This document shows positions 25,988 through 33,650 of a DNA stretch of 50,769 nucleotides, in pieces. The translations under genes and the position numbers were made by a program. The notes under the pieces were generated by a model. That model ran no database searches and was not told the origin of the DNA. It saw only the letters and a list, made by a program, of their open reading frames with translations. Position 1 is the stretch's first letter, and each line of letters begins with the position of its first letter. This DNA is from Allofournierella massiliensis (GTDB lineage Bacteria > Bacillota > Clostridia > Oscillospirales > Ruminococcaceae), in the NCBI RefSeq assembly GCF_021531255.1, contig NZ_JAFBIO010000012.1, positions 1-50,769 on the forward strand. Reading direction: 5' to 3'.

Positions 25988-27790
25988 TTATCCTCCCAGA
26001 ATCGTGTCGGCAATGCAGTCCAGTACCGATGGATAATTCTTTGTATCCAGCGGCAGATACGGAGCCCGGGGCGCCGCTTTTTCGTATACCGGCTGCCCTT
26101 CTTCCAGGTACGCCTGCCAGCTGAACAGGTACCGCTGGTTATCCACCTGAGGCTCGTCCGCCCGCAGGTGACAGCCCCGGCTTTCCTTCCGGTCCAGGGC
26201 CGAGCGGATCCCGATCTCCGCGCAGAGAGCCAGGTTGCGCACCAGCACCGAATTGATCCATTCCAGGTTATACTGGCGGGACCCCGGCGCGGCCATTTCT
26301 TCCAGGGAAGCCCGCAGCTCACAGATCTGCTCATAGGCTTTCTGCAGGCGCTGGCCATCTCGGATAAACCCGAAGCCTTCCTCACAGATGCTCTCCAGCT
26401 TTTTCCAGGCCTCAATGGGGCTTACCCCCTGCCCGCGCTGGGTGGGCGCAAGCAGGCGATCCAGTGCCTGAGCGGTATTTTCCGGCTCCAGCTGACGGAC
26501 CTGACGGGCATACAGGGCAGCATTTTTGCCCGCCGCGCGCCCGTGGGCTAACATCTCGGTGAGTCCGTCACCGCTGCGGAAGGCGCCGAACACCCCTGCT
26601 GTGACCTCGCCCGCCGCGTACAAACCCGGCAGGCCGGCCCCGAAGTCCTTATCGATCACCACGCCGCCCATGCTGTATTCGTTGCCGAAACCGCACATCA
26701 GACGCTTTTTATTCTGGATGATCTCCTCTGCCAGCTTCGGCAGATCGATGTGATGGTACCGGTCTTTCCCATGCCACCAGTGCTGATTCTGGTAGAAGGT
26801 CTTGAACCCGTCCCGAATCTCCTGATCGGTATAGGCCGAGTAATCCATGTAGAAGCGATTGCCGTACCGATCCCACTTGGCGTACATGCCCGGCGCGTAG
26901 AAAGCGCAGTACAGCAGCTTTTTGACCTTGCTGTTGGAGGCATTGGTCTTATAGCGGGGATCGGAAGAGTATACCAGCTCTTCTCCGTCCAGATCCGTAG
27001 CTTTGTGCCGCAAGGGGAAGATGTTGGGCATGGTCATCTGGAAGGGAAGGATTGAGCCCTTCGCATACAAGGGTTCCTGAATGGTGGGAATCGCCAGCAG
27101 GAACTCCATATCCTTGACCTTTGCCCCTGCCCGCAGGGCCATTGCGATGCCGTCGCCGGTCATATCGCTGTTGGTGTTTTTCAGCTCATAGGGCTGCCAG
27201 CCGCCGGTAGCCAGAATCACCGATTTGGCCCGGAATTCCAGCAGCCGGCCGGTGAACACTTCAAAGCCTATCGCGCCGCAAACCTGCCCGTCGCTGGTCA
27301 GCAGATCGGCGATGATGGTATCTTCATAGGCCTCGATCTCCTGATGGGAGGTGAGCCCATGGCGAAGAGCGCTGCCAAAGGCTACACCGCCGGCCCGCCA
27401 GCGGCAGGCTTTGGGGGCAAACACAAAAGTACTTCCGCATTCCTTGACCCAATCCAGCAGCTCCTTGACTGCCGGCGGCCCCTCTTCCACAAACTGCTTC
27501 TGCAGTTCCTGGTCGCCCAGGCCAAAGCCGCAGGCCACCATCTTGTGGAACAGGCTTTCAGCGGTGTATTCCTGGTTGGCTTCCGCTTCACCGCACACGT
27601 CCCGGGCACCCTGCCCGTCCACGCCGAAGCTTCCACCCAGCATGATGGCGTTTCCGTTCTTGCCCACCTTGCCTTTGGATACCAGGACCACCCGGGCACC
27701 TTCCCGGGCTGCGGCCACGGCGCTCATTACGCCGGCACCGGACCCGCCGATCACCAGGACATCCGATTCGATACGTTCTGTCTGGTTCAT
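25988..27790 (-). CDS. FAD-dependent oxidoreductase, fumarate reductase/SdhA-like
   Basis: A 600-residue flavoprotein of the succinate dehydrogenase/fumarate reductase/AprA family. It has the N-terminal FAD motif LVIGGSGAGVMSAVAAAREG, a capping domain, the second FAD segment LPGLYAAGEVTAGVFGA, and a C-terminal helical domain with ESRGCHLRAD (ESRGAHYRED in SdhA). The histidine that binds FAD covalently in SdhA is not evident (NGNAIMLGG), and YSMGGV replaces HTMGGV, so succinate/fumarate as substrate is doubtful. No signal peptide or FMN domain is present; it should be cytosolic, paired with the [2Fe-2S] protein. Confidence 0.88.
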   Translation of the reverse strand: MNQTERIESDVLVIGGSGAGVMSAVAAAREGARVVLVSKGKVGKNGNAIMLGGSFGVDGQGARDVCGEAEANQEYTAESLFHKMVACGFGLGDQELQKQFVEEGPPAVKELLDWVKECGSTFVFAPKACRWRAGGVAFGSALRHGLTSHQEIEAYEDTIIADLLTSDGQVCGAIGFEVFTGRLLEFRAKSVILATGGWQPYELKNTNSDMTGDGIAMALRAGAKVKDMEFLLAIPTIQEPLYAKGSILPFQMTMPNIFPLRHKATDLDGEELVYSSDPRYKTNASNSKVKKLLYCAFYAPGMYAKWDRYGNRFYMDYSAYTDQEIRDGFKTFYQNQHWWHGKDRYHHIDLPKLAEEIIQNKKRLMCGFGNEYSMGGVVIDKDFGAGLPGLYAAGEVTAGVFGAFRSGDGLTEMLAHGRAAGKNAALYARQVRQLEPENTAQALDRLLAPTQRGQGVSPIEAWKKLESICEEGFGFIRDGQRLQKAYEQICELRASLEEMAAPGSRQYNLEWINSVLVRNLALCAEIGIRSALDRKESRGCHLRADEPQVDNQRYLFSWQAYLEEGQPVYEKAAPRAPYLPLDTKNYPSVLDCIADTILGG

Positions 27791-27852
27791 ATGTCCCTCC
27801 TTTTTCCCTGCCGGTTTTCCAAAAAGTACCGGGCAGATTTGATGGGTAGTTC

Positions 27853-28983
27853 TCAGCGATTGGCCAGCCTGTAGGCGTGGCGGTTCACGGTCATATCAAT
27901 GGTGTAGGCAATGCCCTCGGCGGTGTCAAAGAAGCTCTCGTTCAGGGTCCCCTTCACCCAATCGGCCGCAGCCTTCTTCAAGGGTTCGGTGAAGTACTGG
28001 CGGAAGGTGGAAACGCCCTTCTCGGTCACGCCGCCCTTGGTGGCACGGCGGGCCATATCCGCTTCCAGCTCGGGCCGGTCGGCCAACTGAGCCGCCAGGG
28101 CAAACACCTCAAAGTTAGCCCCATGGAAGCCCCGGGCCAGCTCTTCCCGGCAGCCCACCGACAGCACATACCGCAGGATGCCCTCGTACCAGGCAACCGA
28201 CATCTTTTCCACAAAGGGGCGGATATCCTCGGGCACATCTGCCTCCGAACAGGGATACATTCCCTCCCCGTTCAGCCCTGCGTGCCGCCGGTACACCGCC
28301 CGCCAGCAGGAGGCCAGATCTTTTACTTCCACCTCCCGGCCGGCTTCTTCCAGCCCGTCGGCAATGGCGCAGACGCAGTCCGCAATGGTGTAGGTGGTGA
28401 TCTTGCTGGAAAGTCCTACCAGGCTCTCATCCTGATCCACCACAAAACTCTGGCTGAACATGTCGGAGAATTCCAGGGCCCGGGCCTTCCGGTCCTCCGG
28501 GAAAGGCCGGCCAAAGACCACAAAACCTGCCCCCAGCTTCTGCAGGGGCACCCCCTGCTTTTCATCCGCCATACAGGGCAGGAACTTGGCCACGTTCACA
28601 TCCTCTCCCAGCAGATCCAGATACATCTGGGGGGCCGGCGTGGGGCCGAAGGTGTAGATATCCGGCAGGTTCCAGCCCTTCTGCCGGGCCTCTTCAAAAT
28701 AGGGCTTGAGCTGGGTCTCGGCCACCACCGGGATGGTCTTGGGCGGGGTGGCCACGATCACGATGTCCGGCTTCTTTTCCCGCAGCAGCTGTTCCGTGTT
28801 CCCCGCCGATACCGGGAAAGGCACCTGCTTTTGCAGTTCGGCCACCTTGTCCGGGTTGTTCCGTACCCCGAACACCTGGGTGTTCATCCTGTCCCCCAGC
28901 AGCTGCCGATAGCCCGGCATCAGGAACTTGCCGATGTTGCCCATGCCGATCACCAGTATGTTGTAATCCGGCTGCATCACCAT
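27853..28983 (-). CDS. ProC/F420-like Rossmann oxidoreductase, copy A
   Basis: A 376-residue protein with an N-terminal NAD(P)-binding fold (NILVIGMGNIGKFLMPGY), the segment DIVIVATPPKTIP typical of ProC/F420-dependent-type dehydrogenases, and a long C-terminal helical domain of unknown kind (CWRAVYRRHAGLNGEGMYP). The ATG at 28983 has GGAGG ten bases upstream; an open frame extends much further upstream but is A-rich and unsupported. It begins the flavoprotein/TRAP operon (62 bases before the flavoprotein). A second copy at 29524-30654 is identical except for three bases, one of which changes Asn to Asp (VRNNPDK here). Substrate is unknown. Confidence 0.8.
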   Translation of the reverse strand: MVMQPDYNILVIGMGNIGKFLMPGYRQLLGDRMNTQVFGVRNNPDKVAELQKQVPFPVSAGNTEQLLREKKPDIVIVATPPKTIPVVAETQLKPYFEEARQKGWNLPDIYTFGPTPAPQMYLDLLGEDVNVAKFLPCMADEKQGVPLQKLGAGFVVFGRPFPEDRKARALEFSDMFSQSFVVDQDESLVGLSSKITTYTIADCVCAIADGLEEAGREVEVKDLASCWRAVYRRHAGLNGEGMYPCSEADVPEDIRPFVEKMSVAWYEGILRYVLSVGCREELARGFHGANFEVFALAAQLADRPELEADMARRATKGGVTEKGVSTFRQYFTEPLKKAAADWVKGTLNESFFDTAEGIAYTIDMTVNRHAYRLANR

Positions 28984-29409
28984 ACTTGTCTTACCTCCTT
29001 TTTCTGCGGGCCCGCCCAGAGGGCTTTCCCGTTTTCTCCTTTGTTCTTTTTTCCGTTGGCACACATTTTTCTTGGCTCTTCTGTATGGACAGAAGAGATA
29101 TGCATTTTTGTTTTCTCTTAGGACACCAACATTGTACCCCCCACCCCCATTTTGCACAATATAGTTTTCAACATTTCTATTATTTTTGTACTTTTCGTCG
29201 ATTTGCAATATTTTCATTCCATTTTTTCTTGCTTTCTTCCCCGCAAAAATTTTATAAATCAAAATCAGATTCTATACTTTGCTTTCCCTTTCGTCTTTTT
29301 GACAAAATTCGTCTCTGGAAATGCCTTTTTTTCATTTCAACTTTGATATATATTTTTTCATTTTTGAGAATTTTCCTCTGCCTTACATTTGTCTTTTTCT
29401 TGCATAAAC
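28984..29409. other. AT-rich intergenic region upstream of copy A
   Basis: About 425 bases of strongly T-rich (plus strand) sequence, unlike the GC-rich surroundings. I see no gene, tRNA or convincing promoter, although the operon starting at 28983 must be transcribed from somewhere here. No similarity to the region upstream of copy B was noticed. Confidence 0.5.
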
Positions 29410-29412
29410 AGA

Positions 29413-29490
29413 AAAACCTGATCCAGCGGTACTGCCGGGTCAGGCTCTTACTATAAGCACAGCCTCCCCCTTCGGGGAGGCTGTGCTTTC
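29413..29490 (-). terminator. Two consecutive terminator hairpins after copy B
   Basis: Minus strand: first AAGCACAGCCTCCCC-GAAG-GGGGAGGCTGTGCTT (29456-29490), then CCTGACCC ... GG-ATCAGG followed by TTTTTC (29413-29445). Together they separate copy B from the operon that starts with copy A. Confidence 0.8.
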
Positions 29491-29523
29491 TTATTCAGCT
29501 TTCTCTTTTCCGGGCTGACCTTT

Positions 29524-30654
29524 TTACCGATTGGCCAGCCTGTAGGCGTGGCGGTTCACGGTCATATCAATGGTGTAGGCGATGCCCTCGGCGGTGTCAA
29601 AGAAGCTCTCGTTCAGGGTCCCCTTCACCCAATCGGCCGCAGCCTTCTTCAAGGGTTCGGTGAAGTACTGGCGGAAGGTGGAAACGCCCTTCTCGGTCAC
29701 GCCGCCCTTGGTGGCACGGCGGGCCATATCCGCTTCCAGCTCGGGCCGGTCAGCCAACTGAGCCGCCAGGGCAAACACCTCAAAGTTAGCCCCATGGAAG
29801 CCCCGGGCCAGCTCTTCCCGGCAGCCCACCGACAGCACATACCGCAGGATGCCCTCGTACCAGGCAACCGACATCTTTTCCACAAAGGGGCGGATATCCT
29901 CGGGCACATCTGCCTCCGAACAGGGATACATTCCCTCCCCGTTCAGCCCTGCGTGCCGCCGGTACACCGCCCGCCAGCAGGAGGCCAGATCTTTTACTTC
30001 CACCTCCCGGCCGGCTTCTTCCAGCCCGTCGGCAATGGCGCAGACGCAGTCCGCAATGGTGTAGGTGGTGATCTTGCTGGAAAGTCCTACCAGGCTCTCA
30101 TCCTGATCCACCACAAAACTCTGGCTGAACATGTCGGAGAATTCCAGGGCCCGGGCCTTCCGGTCCTCCGGGAAAGGCCGGCCAAAGACCACAAAACCTG
30201 CCCCCAGCTTCTGCAGGGGCACCCCCTGCTTTTCATCCGCCATACAGGGCAGGAACTTGGCCACGTTCACATCCTCTCCCAGCAGATCCAGATACATCTG
30301 GGGGGCCGGCGTGGGGCCGAAGGTGTAGATATCCGGCAGGTTCCAGCCCTTCTGCCGGGCCTCTTCAAAATAGGGCTTGAGCTGGGTCTCGGCCACCACC
30401 GGGATGGTCTTGGGCGGGGTGGCCACGATCACGATGTCCGGCTTCTTTTCCCGCAGCAGCTGTTCCGTGTTCCCCGCCGATACCGGGAAAGGCACCTGCT
30501 TTTGCAGTTCGGCCACCTTGTCCGGGTCGTTCCGTACCCCGAACACCTGGGTGTTCATCCTGTCCCCCAGCAGCTGCCGATAGCCCGGCATCAGGAACTT
30601 GCCGATGTTGCCCATGCCGATCACCAGTATGTTGTAATCCGGCTGCATGATCAT
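29524..30654 (-). CDS. ProC/F420-like Rossmann oxidoreductase, copy B
   Basis: The second, almost identical copy of the gene at 27853 (376 residues; Asp instead of Asn in VRNDPDK is the only internal residue change; the second residue is Ile instead of Val). Identity runs from 29528 to 30648, exactly parallel to 27857-28977 with no indel, and stops at the ends of the coding sequence; flanks are unrelated. I place the start at 30654, equivalent to copy A; an ATG at 30663 is possible but AAAAGGGG lies too close to it. This copy is monocistronic, divergent from the LysR gene, and has its own terminators. Confidence 0.8.
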   Translation of the reverse strand: MIMQPDYNILVIGMGNIGKFLMPGYRQLLGDRMNTQVFGVRNDPDKVAELQKQVPFPVSAGNTEQLLREKKPDIVIVATPPKTIPVVAETQLKPYFEEARQKGWNLPDIYTFGPTPAPQMYLDLLGEDVNVAKFLPCMADEKQGVPLQKLGAGFVVFGRPFPEDRKARALEFSDMFSQSFVVDQDESLVGLSSKITTYTIADCVCAIADGLEEAGREVEVKDLASCWRAVYRRHAGLNGEGMYPCSEADVPEDIRPFVEKMSVAWYEGILRYVLSVGCREELARGFHGANFEVFALAAQLADRPELEADMARRATKGGVTEKGVSTFRQYFTEPLKKAAADWVKGTLNESFFDTAEGIAYTIDMTVNRHAYRLANR

Positions 30655-30727
30655 AGTTGTCATACCCCTTTTCTTTCTTTTCTTCCTTGTATTGTACCTC
30701 TGAACCCGCTCGGCTGCAACCGGTCTA

Positions 30728-30756
30728 TTGACAGCCCGCCGCCGGGGGTGTACGCT
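30728..30756 (+). promoter_or_regulatory. Predicted promoter of the lysR gene
   Basis: TTGACA (30728-30733), 17-base spacer, TACGCT (30751-30756) in the 154-base divergent region between copy B and the LysR gene. Confidence 0.5.
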
Positions 30757-30808
30757 GTACCCATCTTAAAAATCGGCCGGGTACGCCCGGCCAGAAAAGG
30801 ATGTTCCC

Positions 30809-31720
30809 ATGACCCTGCAGCAGCTGATCTATGCCGTCACCGTGGCCGACCAGACCTCCATGAACCGGGCAGCCCAGGCCCTTTTTCTCTCCCAGTCCAG
30901 CCTTTCCGCCAGCATCCACAATCTGGAACAGGAAATCGGGCTGACCATCTTCCGGCGCACCAACCGGGGGGTGAGCTCCACGCCGGAGGGGGAGGAATTC
31001 CTCCTCTATGCCCGTCAAATCGTGAACCAGTACCGGCTGGCCGAGGAAAAATACATTTACAAAAAAGAGAGCAAGAAGAGCTTCAGCGTTTCCAGCCAGC
31101 ACTACACCTTTGCGGTAAAGGCCTTTATCGAGATGGCAAAGCGGTTCGGGCCGGATCAGTACGCCCTGGGCATCTATGAGTGCAAGACCGCCGAGATCCT
31201 GGAAAATGTGCGGAACTACAAATCCGAGCTGGGGGTACTGTACATTGACGATTTTAACGGGGAGATCCTGCAGAAGCTGATGGCGGACAACGGGCTGGAA
31301 TTCACCGAGCTGTTCACCTGCAACACCTATGTGTTCCTGGCGGCCTCCCATCCCCTGGCCAACCGGGAGAGCCTGAGCCTGGAGGACCTGGAACCCTACC
31401 CCTGCCTTTCCTTTGATCAGGGCTCCAACCAGGCCTTTTACCTGGCCGAGGAGGTGTACAGCACCTACCACTACCGGCAGATCATCAAGGCCAGCGACCG
31501 GGCCACCCTGTTGAACCTGATGGTGGGGCTGGAGGGCTACACCCTCTGTTCCGGCATCCTCTGTGAGGAGCTGAACGGGGAGGGCTGGCGGGCGGTACCC
31601 CTGCGCAGCGACAAGGTGATGCATATCGGCTATGTGAAGCGCCAGGGTTTTGAGGTGAGCCCGCTGGGTTCCATCTATATTGAGGAACTGAAAAAATGTA
31701 ATGTGAATGTGCTGGGCTGA
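30809..31720 (+). CDS. LysR-family transcriptional regulator
   Basis: A 303-residue LysR regulator. The winged helix is at residues 1-60 (SMNRAAQALFLSQSSLSASIHNLEQEIG), followed by the linker helix and a periplasmic-binding-protein-like effector domain (AASHPLANRESLSLEDLEPYPCLSFDQ). It diverges from oxidoreductase copy B, the usual arrangement for a LysR protein and its target, so it likely controls copy B and perhaps the TRAP/flavoprotein operon. ATG 30809 follows AAAAGG. A bidirectional terminator lies 10 bases after the stop. Confidence 0.92.
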   Translation: MTLQQLIYAVTVADQTSMNRAAQALFLSQSSLSASIHNLEQEIGLTIFRRTNRGVSSTPEGEEFLLYARQIVNQYRLAEEKYIYKKESKKSFSVSSQHYTFAVKAFIEMAKRFGPDQYALGIYECKTAEILENVRNYKSELGVLYIDDFNGEILQKLMADNGLEFTELFTCNTYVFLAASHPLANRESLSLEDLEPYPCLSFDQGSNQAFYLAEEVYSTYHYRQIIKASDRATLLNLMVGLEGYTLCSGILCEELNGEGWRAVPLRSDKVMHIGYVKRQGFEVSPLGSIYIEELKKCNVNVLG

Positions 31721-31730
31721 AAAGCGGCAC

Positions 31731-31775
31731 AAAACAGCAGGGCCTTTCCCCCAAAAAGGGAAAGGCCCTGTTTTG
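31731..31775. terminator. Bidirectional terminator between lysR and the WYL gene
   Basis: AAAACAGCAGGGCCTTTCCC ... GGGAAAGGCCCTGTTTT is a perfect long stem between two convergent genes. Confidence 0.9.
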
Positions 31776-31776
31776 C

Positions 31777-32769
31777 TTATTCCTGCAAGGGCAGATAGGT
31801 ATCGGCCAGGCTCTGCACCAGCCGGCCCATCTCCCGCCGGACGGCGGCGGGCCCGATCACCCGCACCTCGCCCCCGAAGCCGCAGACCCAGCCCAGGAAC
31901 TGGGGGCTGACGGCCACCGGCACGGTGAGGTGGAAGGTCTCATCGGCCTGGGGCACCAGGATTGCCTCGGTACCGAACCGGTCCAGCATGACGCCCACCA
32001 GGCTGTTGGCGCATTTCAGGGTGACCTTTTCCTCCCGGCCCCCATACATCCCGAACATCTTGCGGGTATAGGCAGCCAGGTCCAGAGCCGAAAATTCCGC
32101 TTTTCCCTGGCGGGGCAGCTCGGTCTGGCGCACCCCTTTCATTTTATCCACCCGATAATGGCGGATGCCCTCGCCGGTATAGGCCACCAGATAGTAGTTG
32201 GCGTTTTCCCAAGCAAGGACCCAGGGGCTGGCCTGGTAGATCTGCCCGCCCCGCCGGGGCACCCGGCGCTTGCGCAGGTCCCATTCCAGATACTGGAACT
32301 GCACCTGCCGGTCCCGGGCGATGGCCTCGTGGAGAGCATCCACATTGTAGTAGATGCTCTCGTTCATGGTCTTGACCCGGCCGGAAACAAAGACCTGCCG
32401 CTGCATCTTCCTGGCCTGGGCCTCGCTGGTCAGCCCTTCCAGCTTCCGGATAAGCTTTTTGCTCTTATCCTTGGTGATGAACTGGCTGGCCTGCACCGCG
32501 TCCACCAGCAGCTTGAGTTCCGGCAGTTCAAAGGTGCGGCTGCCCAGATAGTACCCGCCGCCCCGGCCCCGGCTCAGCTCCACGTCCACCCCGCTGGCCC
32601 GCAGGGCCTCGATATCGTTGTAGATACTCTTGCGCTCGGCCCGGATCCCCTCGGCTTCCAGTGCCCGGATCAGCTGGGGCACACTGAGGGGGTGATCCTC
32701 ATCGGTTTTTCTTTCCAGAATATTCTTCAGCACCAGGAGCTTGGCCTTCTGGCCTTCCTGCCGGGACAT
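31777..32769 (-). CDS. WYL-domain transcriptional regulator (YafY-like)
   Basis: A 330-residue regulator with an N-terminal HTH of the HTH_11 type (residues about 10-75; ERKSIYNDIEALRASGVDVE), a helical linker, a WYL domain (ASPWVLAWENANYYLVAYTGEGIRHYRVDKM, residues about 180-215) and a C-terminal WCX region. WYL domains are thought to bind small ligands or nucleic acids. It starts 29 bases after tyrA with a strong GAGGAGG site and no terminator between, so it is probably the last gene of the aromatic operon. Whether it regulates that operon is not known. Confidence 0.9.
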   Translation of the reverse strand: MSRQEGQKAKLLVLKNILERKTDEDHPLSVPQLIRALEAEGIRAERKSIYNDIEALRASGVDVELSRGRGGGYYLGSRTFELPELKLLVDAVQASQFITKDKSKKLIRKLEGLTSEAQARKMQRQVFVSGRVKTMNESIYYNVDALHEAIARDRQVQFQYLEWDLRKRRVPRRGGQIYQASPWVLAWENANYYLVAYTGEGIRHYRVDKMKGVRQTELPRQGKAEFSALDLAAYTRKMFGMYGGREEKVTLKCANSLVGVMLDRFGTEAILVPQADETFHLTVPVAVSPQFLGWVCGFGGEVRVIGPAAVRREMGRLVQSLADTYLPLQE

Positions 32770-32798
32770 GGCGGTTCCTCCTCTCGGGGCCTTCCCCT

Positions 32799-33650
32799 TT
32801 ACTTCAGATCAAAGGCGCTGCGTCTCTGGGTGGACAGGCGGAACATCTCCTCCAGCCCTTCCCGGTCTTCTGCCTCCAGATAGCCCTTCATCTGCTGCAG
32901 GGCTGCCGAAAACTGGTCGATCTGGGCCGACAGGTTTTCCCGGTTCCACAAAAACAGCTCGGCCCACATCTCGGCGTTGATCTTGGCGATCCGGGTCAGG
33001 TCCCGGAAGGAATCGCCGGTGTACTGGGCCAGGTCGGCATTGTCGCTGGCGCACATCAGGCTCACCGCAATGGCATGGCAAAGCTGGCTCACATAACCGA
33101 TCATCCGGTCGTGCTGGGCCGGGGTGAGGGTGGTGATGCGGGCAAAGCCCAGCTCATGGGCCAGCTCGGTGATCCAGACAATGGCCCCGGGGGTATTGGC
33201 CGGGGTGGGGGTGATGATGAAATTGGCGCTGGAAAAATCCACCTTCGCCGCGTTCTGTACCCCGCTTACCTCCTTGCCCGCCATGGGGTGGCTGGCAATG
33301 AACTCGCTGCCCGGGGGCATCAGGGCCTGGACCTTATCCACCAGGCCGGTCTTGACACCGGATACATCGGTGGCGATGCAGCCGGGGCGGATATAGCTGC
33401 CCCATTCCTCCATCCAGCGGATAAGGGCGGTGGGATAAAGGCCAAAAACGATATGGTCTGCCTGGCCGATCAGGTCGGCAAAATCCCGGGTCTTGCCCTC
33501 GGCCACATAGCCCTGTTCCAGAGCCCAGTCCAGATTGCTCTGGCTGCGGTTGATGCCCAGCACCCGGTACCCGGCCCGGGAAAGTTCCAGGGCGTACTTG
33601 CCGCCCAGCAGCCCCAGGCCCACCACCAGATAGGTCTTGCGCTTATCCAT
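32799..33650 (-). CDS. tyrA: Prephenate dehydrogenase TyrA
   Basis: A 283-residue NAD-dependent enzyme converting prephenate to 4-hydroxyphenylpyruvate for tyrosine. The Rossmann loop is VVGLGLLGGKYALEL; the conserved SHPMAGKEVSGV region holds the substrate-binding His and Gly residues, and TPAQHDRMIGYVSQLCH the helical-domain signature. No ACT domain is present, unlike Bacillus TyrA, so feedback control must come from the DAHP synthase or the PheA step. Its ATG overlaps the aroA end by 8 bases. Confidence 0.94.
   Translation of the reverse strand: MDKRKTYLVVGLGLLGGKYALELSRAGYRVLGINRSQSNLDWALEQGYVAEGKTRDFADLIGQADHIVFGLYPTALIRWMEEWGSYIRPGCIATDVSGVKTGLVDKVQALMPPGSEFIASHPMAGKEVSGVQNAAKVDFSSANFIITPTPANTPGAIVWITELAHELGFARITTLTPAQHDRMIGYVSQLCHAIAVSLMCASDNADLAQYTGDSFRDLTRIAKINAEMWAELFLWNRENLSAQIDQFSAALQQMKGYLEAEDREGLEEMFRLSTQRRSAFDLK

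Noticed and set aside
28984-29262. In-frame extension of oxidoreductase copy A by about 93 codons
   Set aside because: The stretch is A-rich (Lys/Asn-rich translation), has no counterpart in copy B, and a good ribosome site precedes ATG 28983.
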